A stretch of 64,000 nucleotides of DNA. Source: Chloroflexota bacterium. Its GTDB lineage: Bacteria > Chloroflexota > Limnocylindria > Limnocylindrales > CSP1-4. The position numbers were made by a program, and so were the translations under genes. The notes below the pieces were generated by a model that saw only the letters and a list, made by a program, of their open reading frames with translations, was not told the DNA's origin and ran no database searches. Below are positions 46,203 to 55,445 of this stretch, piece after piece. Positions within the stretch are counted from its first letter, which is position 1. Every line of letters begins with the position of its first letter. The stretch lies in assembly GCA_016191345.1 (NCBI GenBank), contig JACPOU010000012.1, positions 1 to 64,000 of the forward strand, written 5' to 3'.

Positions 46203-47852
46203 TCAGCGTGATCGGCGCGGCCCTGGGACTGCCGGCACCCCGGCGTCGTCCCAGCCGAGCGCGGCCAGGGCCGCGAACGCCTCCTCGCGCTCGTTCCACG
46301 GCTCGGCGCGGTCGGCGTGGAGGATCGTCGGCTCGTGGCCCTTGCCCGCGAGCAGGACGACGTCACTGGGACGCGCGGCCTCGAGGGCCGTGCGGATCGC
46401 CAGGCGCCGATCGACGATGAGCAGGAGGTCCTCGCCTTCGCGTCGCCCGGCCGCGACCGCGCCGGCCGCGATCTCGCGGAGGATCGCCTCGCGGTCCTCG
46501 CCGCGTGGGTCCTCGTCCGTGAGGACGACGAGCCGGCAGCGCTCCCCCGCGACGCGGCCCATCATCGGTCGCTTCTCGCGGTCCCGCTCCCCCGCCGATC
46601 CGAACACGACGATGACCCCGCCGCCCGCGGCCCTGGCCGCCGCGCCGAGCTCGTCGAGGACGACGCGCAGCGATGCCGGGCTGTGGGCGTAATCGACGAC
46701 GACGCTGAACGGCTGGCCGGCCTCGAGACGCTCCATCCGCCCGGGGACGCCCGCGAGGCCCTCGAGGCCGGCCCGGACCCGCGCCGGGTCGAGGTCGAAC
46801 GCCTCGCCGAGGGCCACGATCGCGAGGGCGTTCCAGGCGTTGAACCGGCCCGCGAGCCGGAGCCGCACCTCCGCGGCCCCGGACGGCGCGTCATAGGCGA
46901 CCCGGAGGCGGCCGTCCTCCTCCGCCACGGACCGGATCCGCACGTCGGCCCCGGCCGCCTCGCCGTAGGTGAGGAGGCGCGCCCCGGCCTCGCGGGTCGC
47001 CGCGGCGAAGACCGGACCGGCCGGATCGTCCGCGTTCACGATCCCGGCCCGCGGCCACGCCAGGCCAGGCTTCGGCGGATTCGAGGAACCGCTCGCGAGC
47101 CGCTCGAACAGCGAGCGCTTCGCCGCGCGATAGGCCTCGAACGAGCCGTGGAACTCGAGATGCTCATGGCTGAGGTTCGTGAAGATCGCCGCGTCGTAGC
47201 CGATCCCGCCGACCCGCTCGAGGGCGAGCGCGTGCGACGTCGTCTCGACGACGGCCACGCGATCGCCCGCGGCGACCATCGCCCGGAGGGCGGCCTGGAG
47301 CTGGGGCGCGGCGGGCGTCGTGGCGTGCTCCACGTTGACCTCCCGGACGCCGCCGATCTGGGTCGCGACGGTCCCCAGGAGCCCCGCCGGCACGCCGGCC
47401 GCTCCCAGCGCGGCGGCGGCGAGGAACGAGGTCGAGGTCTTGCCGTCCGTGCCGGTGATCCCCACCACGCCGAGCTCGCGCGATGGGTCGCCGTACCACC
47501 AGGCCGCGGCCTCGGCGAGCGCGAGCTGGCTCCGGTCGACGACGACCTGGACGACCCGCGACGGGAGGTCCGGGAGGCGCCGCTCCACGACGATCGCGGC
47601 CGCGCCGCGCGTGGCCGCGTCGGCCGCAAAGCGGTGGCCGTCGACGTGCGCACCGGGAATCGCGACGAAGACCCCGCCGGGCCGGACGGCCCGCGAATCC
47701 TCCGTGACGCCGCCCCGGATCTTCGTCGCCAGATACCGGCCGGCCGGGTCCGACCGGAGCCGTCCGGCGACACGCAGCCGCTCCACCAGCCCGCTGAGCG
47801 GTCGGGGCGTCCGCGGCTCGGCGGCGGCGAGAAGCTCGGTGAGCGTCGTCAT
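46203..47852 (-). CDS. murE: UDP-N-acetylmuramoyl-tripeptide synthetase MurE
   Basis: GITGTDGKTSTSFLAAAALGAAG; EHATTPAAPQLQAALRAMV; VDYAHSPASLRVVLDEL; LAGKGHEPTIL. Confidence 0.95.
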   Translation of the reverse strand: MTTLTELLAAAEPRTPRPLSGLVERLRVAGRLRSDPAGRYLATKIRGGVTEDSRAVRPGGVFVAIPGAHVDGHRFAADAATRGAAAIVVERRLPDLPSRVVQVVVDRSQLALAEAAAWWYGDPSRELGVVGITGTDGKTSTSFLAAAALGAAGVPAGLLGTVATQIGGVREVNVEHATTPAAPQLQAALRAMVAAGDRVAVVETTSHALALERVGGIGYDAAIFTNLSHEHLEFHGSFEAYRAAKRSLFERLASGSSNPPKPGLAWPRAGIVNADDPAGPVFAAATREAGARLLTYGEAAGADVRIRSVAEEDGRLRVAYDAPSGAAEVRLRLAGRFNAWNALAIVALGEAFDLDPARVRAGLEGLAGVPGRMERLEAGQPFSVVVDYAHSPASLRVVLDELGAAARAAGGGVIVVFGSAGERDREKRPMMGRVAGERCRLVVLTDEDPRGEDREAILREIAAGAVAAGRREGEDLLLIVDRRLAIRTALEAARPSDVVLLAGKGHEPTILHADRAEPWNEREEAFAALAALGWDDAGVPAVPGPRRSR

Positions 47853-48958
47853 CGCGAGCCCGGCATGCGAACGAGCCGCGCGGCCCGGGCGACGACGCGC
47901 CCGATCGCGTACCGGCGCGGCCGGATGACCCGCTCATGGGCGCCGGTCATGTCAACCCACGTCGCGCCGAACGAGCGCTTGTGCTCATAGAGTCCGAACA
48001 TCGGTTCCCCCTCGACCGGCTCGCGGCGGGCTCCCGGCAGGTCCGCTCCACCGAGGTCCATCTCCGCGCATCCCTCGCGGATCGCGAGCTGGATCGCCCG
48101 CCAGCGGAGGAGGTGGAGGGCGCCGGGGTGCTCGCGACGCTGCGACGCGTGGTCGCCCGAGTGGACGGTGCTGAGGCGCCCGCCGTGCCGGTACAGGACC
48201 AGCCCGGCGAGCGGCGCGCCGTCGGCGGACCGTGCCTCGAGGTAGACGAGCCAGCCGGCCGCGAACGCGGCGCGCCACCAGCCGACGAACGAGGCGCGCG
48301 GGCCGAACGTGAACTCGCGGCGCTCGCCGGTCTCGAGCAGGAGGTCGTAGAAACGGTCGAGGGCGTCAGCGGAGGGCTCGTCGGGAACGGCAAAGCCATC
48401 GCCGGGCGGCGCGTCCGGCTCCAGCGTGCCATCGTGGCGGACGACGGCGATCCCGGAGCGCTCCGCGGCCCGGACCCGCTGCCGGGTGGCCTTCGCCAGG
48501 CCGGCCATGGCCGCTTCCTCGTCCACGCCGCGGCCGAGCTGGAGCGAGAGGTGATGCCGGGACGGCTGGATCTCCTCGATCGCGTGGAATCCCGCGGCCC
48601 GGATCCGGTGGCCGTACCCCGTTGCCGCCGGGACCTCCGCGTCCGTCGCGACGACATCGATGCCGCGGCCGGCGAGCCACCCCGTGAACCCCTCGAGCCG
48701 GGCAGCCATGGCGGCCGCGTCCCCGGCCGGGATCGGTCCACGGGGCAGGTAGGCGCTGCCGCCTCCGATGATGGGCCACGGCCGCTCCAGGGCGAGGACG
48801 GCCGACCCATCGTCAGCCACGAGATGGTGCGGGCGCCAGCCCGCCGCCGCCCGATGCCGGGCCCAGGCCATGGACTGGTAGACGTGGCCGCCGCCGGGAC
48901 GCACCACCAGGTCGTCCCAGACCTCGAGCTCCCGGGCGTTGGCCGGCCGGACCGGCAT
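47849..48958 (-). CDS. FemAB-family aminoacyltransferase (copy 1)
   Basis: GHVYQSMAWARHRAAAGWRPHHLVADDG; YLEARSADGAPLAGLVLYRHGGRLSTVHSGDHASQRREHPGALHLLRWRAIQLAIREGCAEMDLGG. Confidence 0.85.
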   Translation of the reverse strand: MPVRPANARELEVWDDLVVRPGGGHVYQSMAWARHRAAAGWRPHHLVADDGSAVLALERPWPIIGGGSAYLPRGPIPAGDAAAMAARLEGFTGWLAGRGIDVVATDAEVPAATGYGHRIRAAGFHAIEEIQPSRHHLSLQLGRGVDEEAAMAGLAKATRQRVRAAERSGIAVVRHDGTLEPDAPPGDGFAVPDEPSADALDRFYDLLLETGERREFTFGPRASFVGWWRAAFAAGWLVYLEARSADGAPLAGLVLYRHGGRLSTVHSGDHASQRREHPGALHLLRWRAIQLAIREGCAEMDLGGADLPGARREPVEGEPMFGLYEHKRSFGATWVDMTGAHERVIRPRRYAIGRVVARAARLVRMPGSR

Positions 48959-50043
48959 CAGGCCTCGGAGCCGGCGTCGCCGCCGTCGCCGCCCGTGCCC
49001 GGGGCCGTCGCCGAGCCCGAGCCCAGGCCGTGCCGGCGCCGGGTGAGCCAGACCCGTCCACGCTGGGCCGTCCCGTACACGAACCGGCCGAGTGGATCGA
49101 GGACGAAGTCCCACGCCCCGATATACCGGATCTCGCGGCCGCCGAAGCCCGCCTTGAAGTGGGCGATGCCGGGGTGGGCGAGGCCCCACAGGTCGTAGGC
49201 GGTCGCCCCGGCCTCGCGCGACGAGCGGATCGCCTCCCACTTCAGGAGATAGTTGGCGCGGGATTCGGCACCCGCCTGGGTCATCCCGCCATACGGCTCA
49301 ACGACGCGCGTACCACAGCGGACGAGGAACAGGGCCGCGGCGGGCTCGCCGTCCGGGAGCCGGGCGATGAGCAGCCGCGCCAGGCCGTGCGGCCGGTACG
49401 CGTTCCAGACGTCGCGATAGGCCTGCTCCGTCCGGATCAGGAAGCCGGCACGCGCGGCGGTCTCGCGATAGATCTCGTAGAAGATCGGCAGCGAATCGCC
49501 GTCGGCGTCCTCGACGGTGACACCGCCCGTGCGGGCCCGGTTCACGTACTGCCGCCACTTCTTCCGCAGGTCGGCAAGGAGCGCCGCCTCATCCGCCCGG
49601 AGGTCGATCATCCGCGTCGATGCGGGCTGGATCGCCGGGGCGGGCCGCCAGCCCGCCGCGCGGAGGGCGCGCCGCAGGGCACCGTCGGGATCCTGGGGGC
49701 CGTCGGCCTCGATCTCGGGATCGATCCGCAGGTGCGAGACGCGGCCCGTGGCGGCGAGGCCGCGCTGGACGGCGTCGGTGAACGGCGCGACGGCTCCCGG
49801 AGACCAGGCGGCCGTCACCGGGCCGCGCGGCGCATACGCGAAGGCCCATGGCAGCGGTCCCGGCCGGCGGAGGAGCACCTGGGCACCGATCAGGCCGCCG
49901 GGGGCCTCGGCCGCGACGCGCGTCGACGTCCAGCCATTGACGGCCTTGACCTCGGCCCACGCCCCCAGCTGCAGGTAGGAGCCGGGTTCCGTGCCCTGGA
50001 CGAACGCATCCCAGGCGGATCGGTCGGTGAGGTCGAGCGTCAC
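48958..50043 (-). CDS. FemAB-family aminoacyltransferase (copy 2)
   Basis: GSYLQLGAWAEVKAVNGWTSTRV; DLRKKWRQYVNRARTGGVTVED; GGMTQAGAESRANYLLKWEAIRSSREAGATAYDLWGL. Confidence 0.9.
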   Translation of the reverse strand: MTLDLTDRSAWDAFVQGTEPGSYLQLGAWAEVKAVNGWTSTRVAAEAPGGLIGAQVLLRRPGPLPWAFAYAPRGPVTAAWSPGAVAPFTDAVQRGLAATGRVSHLRIDPEIEADGPQDPDGALRRALRAAGWRPAPAIQPASTRMIDLRADEAALLADLRKKWRQYVNRARTGGVTVEDADGDSLPIFYEIYRETAARAGFLIRTEQAYRDVWNAYRPHGLARLLIARLPDGEPAAALFLVRCGTRVVEPYGGMTQAGAESRANYLLKWEAIRSSREAGATAYDLWGLAHPGIAHFKAGFGGREIRYIGAWDFVLDPLGRFVYGTAQRGRVWLTRRRHGLGSGSATAPGTGGDGGDAGSEA

Positions 50044-51629
50044 GGTCGCGACCGGCGCCGGCGCCGGATCTGATCGCTCACGAGGCCGACGATAGAGGGC
50101 AGCTCGGGGATGCGCAAGGCGAGCGCTGCGGCGATGAAGACGGCCATCCCGCCCGTGGACGCGATCGCGGCGCCGACGAGGATCGTCAGCTTCGACGCCC
50201 CGGGCTCCAGCCAGCTGCCGAGCACCCCGGCCACCGCCGTCGCGACGATCGCGGCTGCAGCCCCACCGGCGATCGCCTCGAGGAGGACACGGAGGATTCC
50301 GCCGAGCTCGAACGTCGGGACGTGCCGGCCCAGCGCGACCAGGAGGACCGCGGCCTCGATCCACGCGGCCACGGCGATCGCGAGCGCGAGCCCGGGCAGC
50401 CCCAGCGGGCCGACCAGCAGCACGCCGAGGATCGTGTTGACGATGACCGCCAGGATCGCCGCCGCGACGGGCGTCCGGGTGTCCTGCCGGGCATAGAAGG
50501 CCCGGGCGAGCACAGCGATCGTGGCATGCGCCGGCAGGCCGAGGAGGAAGAGCGCGAGCGTCTCGGCGGTGCTTCCGATGGCCTCGGCGTCGAACTTGCC
50601 GTAGCCGAAGAGGAGTTCGACGGTCGGGACGCGAAGGGCGATTCCGAGCGCGGCGATCGGGACCATCGCGAAGACGAGCAGGCGGACCGAGCGCGTCACG
50701 AGGGCGACGTACGAGTCGATCGCGCCGACCGCGTGCTCGCGGGAGATCGACGGGAAGATGACGACGCCGAGCGGCACGCCGATGACCCCGACCGGGATCT
50801 GGAGCAGGGCGAAGGCGAGCGTGTAGTTCGAGATCGCGCCCTCGCCGAGCGACGAGGCGAGGGCCGTCATGACGATGAAGGTGACCTGCGAGGCGCCCAG
50901 TCCGAGCGTGCGCGGGGCGAGCAGTCCCAGCACCCGCCGCGCGGCCGCATCCGACAGGTCGAGGACGCGCGCCGGCCGGAACCCGAGGCCGAAGAGCGGC
51001 GGCAGCTGGACGAGGACGTGGCCGGCCGCGCCGGCAACGACGCCGATCGCGAGGCCGGTGACGCCCATCGTCGGCCCGAGAATGATCGCCGACCCGATGA
51101 TTCCGAGGTTGTAGACGATCGGGGCGAAGGCCGCGGCCGTGAACCGGCCCTCGGCATTGAGCGCGCTCGTCGCGACGGCGCCCAGGGCCAGGAGGACCGG
51201 CGCCGCGAGCATCATCCGGGTGAGCTCCGTGGTCCGGGCAAGGTCGACGTCGTCGAAGCCCGGGGCCAGCAGCCGCACGAGGATCGGTGCCGCAAGGAAG
51301 GCGAGCAGGGCGAGCGTCGTCAGGGCCGCAAGGAGGAGATTCGCGAGCGTCGCGATGACCCGCCAGGCGTGGGCCCGGTCCCCTGCCGCGAACAGCCCCG
51401 AGACGACGGGGATCAGCGCCGATCCCATCGCCCCGGCCGCGACGACCTGGTAGATGAGGTCCGGGAGCCGGAACGCGGCGAAGAAGTCATCGAGCTCGGG
51501 TCCCGACCCGAAGGTCGTGGCGAGGACGACGCTCCGGACGTAGCCCAGGACCCGGGACACGAGGAACGCAAGGGCGAGGATCATCCCCGCCCTGACGAGG
51601 GCGCCGCGGGCGGGCGTGGTCCCCGTCAC
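50040..51629 (-). CDS. murJ: Lipid II flippase MurJ (MviN)
   Basis: ILALAFLVSRVLGYVRSVVLATTFGSGPELDDFFAAFRLPDLIYQVVAAGAMGSALIPV; multi-pass. Confidence 0.94.
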   Translation of the reverse strand: MTGTTPARGALVRAGMILALAFLVSRVLGYVRSVVLATTFGSGPELDDFFAAFRLPDLIYQVVAAGAMGSALIPVVSGLFAAGDRAHAWRVIATLANLLLAALTTLALLAFLAAPILVRLLAPGFDDVDLARTTELTRMMLAAPVLLALGAVATSALNAEGRFTAAAFAPIVYNLGIIGSAIILGPTMGVTGLAIGVVAGAAGHVLVQLPPLFGLGFRPARVLDLSDAAARRVLGLLAPRTLGLGASQVTFIVMTALASSLGEGAISNYTLAFALLQIPVGVIGVPLGVVIFPSISREHAVGAIDSYVALVTRSVRLLVFAMVPIAALGIALRVPTVELLFGYGKFDAEAIGSTAETLALFLLGLPAHATIAVLARAFYARQDTRTPVAAAILAVIVNTILGVLLVGPLGLPGLALAIAVAAWIEAAVLLVALGRHVPTFELGGILRVLLEAIAGGAAAAIVATAVAGVLGSWLEPGASKLTILVGAAIASTGGMAVFIAAALALRIPELPSIVGLVSDQIRRRRRSRP

Positions 51630-51636
51630 CGCGCGG

Positions 51637-52620
51637 TCACGGGGCGGGCTCCGCAATGCGCCGGGCGCGCGGGTGGGCGGAGCGGTAGGCGTCGCGGAGC
51701 CGTGCCGGGGAGACATGCGTGTAGATCTGGGTCGTGGCCAGGCTCTCGTGGCCAAGGAGCTCCTGGACGACGCGGAGGTCGGCCCCGCCGTCGAGGAGGT
51801 GCGTCGCAAAGGAGTGCCGGAGCGTGTGCGGGGAGACGCCGTCCGGCAGGCCGGCAGCCCGGCAGAGACCGTCGATCCGGAGCCGGAGCCCACGGACGCC
51901 GATCGCGTCGCCACGATGGTTGAGGAACAGTTCGGCGGGATCCGGGCCCGGCGAGCGGCGGAGCGCGAGGAGCACTGGCCGGGATTCCTCCAGGTACGTC
52001 GTCAGCGCCGCGACCGCCGGCCGCCCGAGCAGCCCGACACGCTCCTTCCGGCCCTTCCCGAGGACGCGGATCTCGCCGCGACGAAGGGCGAGTGAGCCGA
52101 GGTCCGCGGAGGCGAGCTCGCTGATCCGGAGGCCCGCCGCATAGGCGACCTCGACGATCGCCCGGTCCCGGAGCGCGATGGCCGTGGCCACGCCCGTGCC
52201 GCGCCGGCGATCCGTGCCGGCCGCCCTGGCGAGCTCCGCGTCAACCGCCCCGAGGAGCCGCTCCACCTGCTCGACCTCGAGCACGCGTGGCAATCGCCGC
52301 GGGAGGCGCGGCGTCGAGATCGCGCCCCACGGATCCCCGGCGGCCAGGCCGTCCCGGGCCGCGAACCGATGAAAGGCGCGAATGGCCGCGAGGCGCTGGG
52401 CGACCGAGGTGCGGACGGCGGTCGAGGAGAGCCGGGCGAGGTAGGCCCGCAGGTCGCTGCGGCCGGGGCTCCGCCAGTCGATCCCCCGCTCCCCGAGCCA
52501 GTCGAGGTAGGCCGCCAGCGCGGTCCGGTAGGCCCGGATCGTGTGCGGCGACGCGTCACGCGCGGCGAGCGCCTGCAGGAAGCGCGCGAGGGCGCGTCCG
52601 GAATCGCTCGGCGCGGTCAC
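51637..52620 (-). CDS. xerC: Tyrosine recombinase, XerC/XerD family
   Basis: AYAAGLRISELASADLGSL; SPHTLRHSFATHLLDGGADLRVVQELLGHESLATTQIYTHVS; GTG start overlaps topA stop. Confidence 0.9.
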   Translation of the reverse strand: MTAPSDSGRALARFLQALAARDASPHTIRAYRTALAAYLDWLGERGIDWRSPGRSDLRAYLARLSSTAVRTSVAQRLAAIRAFHRFAARDGLAAGDPWGAISTPRLPRRLPRVLEVEQVERLLGAVDAELARAAGTDRRRGTGVATAIALRDRAIVEVAYAAGLRISELASADLGSLALRRGEIRVLGKGRKERVGLLGRPAVAALTTYLEESRPVLLALRRSPGPDPAELFLNHRGDAIGVRGLRLRIDGLCRAAGLPDGVSPHTLRHSFATHLLDGGADLRVVQELLGHESLATTQIYTHVSPARLRDAYRSAHPRARRIAEPAP

Positions 52621-55055
52621 GCGGCCGGCGCGCTGTCGCCCCGCGATCGGCGACTGGCCGGTGTCGACCGGCCGCCGGACGTCGAGCCGCCGCGCGCTCC
52701 GGATGCGCGTCTGGCGCCGCCACGCGCCCCGCCGCGGGCCGGCCGCTTCGGGGCCAGCGCGGCGGGATCCGGCTGTCCACCGGCCAGGCGGCGCCCGACG
52801 AGCGGTGCCTCGCCCTCGGGGAGCTCGATCGCGGCACCGCACCGCAGGCAGAGCGCGCCATCCGGGCGGCGGCCCACCGGGCCGTCGTCGGCATCGTGGA
52901 CCGCCCCGAGCGGCTCGAAGTTCGTCGTGAAGTCGCACTTCGGGTAGGCGGAGCAGCCCCAGAAGACGTTGCCGGTCCGCCGCGCGCGACGCGCGACGAG
53001 ATGGCCGTCGCCGTTCTTCGGACAGATGACCTCGAACGGGAGCTGGTCCGGCGGCGGCGGCCCGTCGCGCTGGATGAAGTCGCAGTCCGGGTACCGCGAG
53101 CAGCCGACGAACGGCCCGAACCGTCCGCTCCGCGACGTCAGGACGCCCTCGCCGCACTTCGGGCAGACCTCGCCCGTCCCCGGCAGCTGCGGCGCCTCGT
53201 CCCCCGGCAGCGGCCGCGATTCCTTGTGCTCCGGATACTCGGAGCAGGCGAGGAACCGGCCGTTCCGGCCGAGGCGAATGACCATCGGGTGGCCGAGCGA
53301 GCAGACCTCGTCAGACGCTTCCGTCGTGAAGTCCTTGCGCTTCAGTTCCCGGCGCTTCTCGGCCACTCGATCCCTGAGAGGCCCGTAGAACGCCTCGAGG
53401 AGGGGCACCCACGGCCGCTCGCCTCGGGCGACCTCGTCCAGCTCCTCCTCCATCCGGGCGGTGAAGGCGACGTCGACGTAGTCGCCGAAGTGCTCGACGA
53501 GGAGGTCGGTGACGATGTCACCGATCAGCTCCGGCCGGAGCCGCCGCTCCTCGATCCGGACGTAGCCCCGGTCCACGATCGTCGAGAGCGTCGCCGCGTA
53601 TGTCGACGGCCGGCCGATCCCATGCTCCTCGAGGGCCTTGACGAGCGAGGCCTCGGTGAACCGCGGCGGCGGCTCGGTGAAGTGCTGCGTCGGCTCCACC
53701 TCGGTGACGGTCGTCCGGTCGCCCTCGGCGAGCGCCGGCAGGCGGCCCTCGGACTCCTCCTCGCCGTCATCGTCGCGGCCTTCCGTGTAGACCCGGGCAA
53801 AGCCGTCGAAGAGCGTCCGCGTCGCGCTGGCCCGGAGCTCGTACGGGCCCGCGGCGAGCTCCGCGGTCGTCGTCTCGAGCTGCTTGGCCGCCATCTGCGA
53901 GGCGAGGGCGCGCTGCCAGATCAGCCGGTAGAGGCGCAGCTCCTCAGGCTTGAGCATGCTCGCGAGGCTGTCCGGATCCCGCCGGAAGCTCGTGGGCCGG
54001 ATCGATTCGTGGGCCTCCTGGGCGCCCTTGCTCTTCGTCCTGTAGACGCGGCCCTTCGGCATCGTGTACGGCTGGCCGTACCGGTCGGCGATGACCTCGC
54101 GGGCCTCGCCCATCGCGATTCCGGCGATGGCCGTCGAGTCGGTTCGCATGTAGGTGATGAGGCCGACGTGGCCGTCGAGCGTGTCCACGCCCTCGTAGAG
54201 CCGCTGGGCGACAGACATCGTCCGCTTCGGGCTGAAGCTGAGCTTCCGGCTCGCCTCCTGCTGGAGCGTCGACGTCGTGAACGGCGGGGCCGGGCTTCGC
54301 TGCTGGGTCCGCGTCCCGATGCTCGAGACGACCGGCTGCAGGGACCGGAGGGCCTCGGCGTGATGCGTCGCCGACGCCTCGTCCGCGACGTCGAGCGGCT
54401 TGCCGTCGACCTTGACGAGATCGGCGCCGAAGGCCTCGCCAGCGGCCGTCGCGAGCGTCGCGCGCAGCGTCCAATACTCGCGGGCGGTGAAGGCGAGGAT
54501 CTCCCGCTCGCGCTCGACCACGAGCCGGACCGCGACCGACTGGACGCGCCCGGCCGACAGGCCGCCGCGGACCTTCCGGGACAGGAGCGGGCTCAGGGTG
54601 TAGCCGACGAGGCGGTCCACGATCCGCCGCGCCTGCTGCGCGTCCACGAGGTCCGTGTCGATCTCACGCGGGTGGTCGAACGCGTCGCGGACGGCCCGCT
54701 CGGTGATCTCGGAGAAGGTCACCCGGCGCGTCTTCGAGGCCGGGACGTGAGCCGCCTCGGCGACGTGCCACGCGATCGCCTCGCCCTCCCGATCGAGGTC
54801 CGTGGCGAGGAAGACCGTGTCCGCCGTCCGGGCCGCCTTCTCGATCGCGTCGACCTGCTTCCGCCGGTCGTCCGAGATGACGTACTCGGGCGTGAAGCCA
54901 TGGTCGACGTCGACGCCGAACTTGCCCTTGCCGGGATTCTCGGGCAGGTCCCGGACGTGACCGTACGAGGCCAGGACGCGGTAATCGTCGCCGAGGTAGC
55001 GCTCGATCGTGCGGGCCTTGGCCGGCGACTCAACGATCACCAGGTGCTTCGGCAT
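52617..55055 (-). CDS. topA: DNA topoisomerase I
   Basis: MPKHLVIVESPAKARTIERYLG (Toprim); LATDLDREGEAIAWHVAE; LITYMRTDSTAIA; C-terminal zinc-ribbon repeats. Confidence 0.97.
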   Translation of the reverse strand: MPKHLVIVESPAKARTIERYLGDDYRVLASYGHVRDLPENPGKGKFGVDVDHGFTPEYVISDDRRKQVDAIEKAARTADTVFLATDLDREGEAIAWHVAEAAHVPASKTRRVTFSEITERAVRDAFDHPREIDTDLVDAQQARRIVDRLVGYTLSPLLSRKVRGGLSAGRVQSVAVRLVVEREREILAFTAREYWTLRATLATAAGEAFGADLVKVDGKPLDVADEASATHHAEALRSLQPVVSSIGTRTQQRSPAPPFTTSTLQQEASRKLSFSPKRTMSVAQRLYEGVDTLDGHVGLITYMRTDSTAIAGIAMGEAREVIADRYGQPYTMPKGRVYRTKSKGAQEAHESIRPTSFRRDPDSLASMLKPEELRLYRLIWQRALASQMAAKQLETTTAELAAGPYELRASATRTLFDGFARVYTEGRDDDGEEESEGRLPALAEGDRTTVTEVEPTQHFTEPPPRFTEASLVKALEEHGIGRPSTYAATLSTIVDRGYVRIEERRLRPELIGDIVTDLLVEHFGDYVDVAFTARMEEELDEVARGERPWVPLLEAFYGPLRDRVAEKRRELKRKDFTTEASDEVCSLGHPMVIRLGRNGRFLACSEYPEHKESRPLPGDEAPQLPGTGEVCPKCGEGVLTSRSGRFGPFVGCSRYPDCDFIQRDGPPPPDQLPFEVICPKNGDGHLVARRARRTGNVFWGCSAYPKCDFTTNFEPLGAVHDADDGPVGRRPDGALCLRCGAAIELPEGEAPLVGRRLAGGQPDPAALAPKRPARGGARGGARRASGARGGSTSGGRSTPASRRSRGDSAPAA

Positions 55056-55108
55056 CGGGCGGGACTATACCTCAGGCCCCTGCACGCCCCGTTATCCCGG
55101 GATCCCGG

Positions 55109-55435
55109 TCAGGCCTCGCGTACGCGCCGCAGGAAGTCCTCGTCGATCTCGACGTCCTCGTCGCCCGCCGGCGCCGGCGCCGCGGGCCGGCCCTCGACGA
55201 CCTCGTCCCTCGGCCGACCGGCGCTGTCCGTGCCCGCCGCGTGGATCTCGAGGAAGCGGATGTGGAGGTACGGAAAGACGAAGGTCGAGCTGGAGCTGTC
55301 GACGAACACGGGCCGCCGGCCGTCGAGGGTCCGGAGATTCGTGCAGATCAGGTTGAGGTCGGTGGGCTTCGGCTCCTCGAGAAGGTCGGCGAGGACCGGC
55401 TGCTCGCTGAGCAGGTGGATCACGACGCGCTGCAT
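55109..55435 (-). CDS. Conserved-looking hypothetical protein (108 aa)
   Basis: MQRVVIHLLSEQPVLADLLEEPKPTDLNLICTNLRTLDGRRPVFVDSSSSTFVFPYLHIRFLEIHAAG; upstream of topA on the same strand. Confidence 0.7.
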   Translation of the reverse strand: MQRVVIHLLSEQPVLADLLEEPKPTDLNLICTNLRTLDGRRPVFVDSSSSTFVFPYLHIRFLEIHAAGTDSAGRPRDEVVEGRPAAPAPAGDEDVEIDEDFLRRVREA

Positions 55436-55445
55436 GGCCGGCGGT

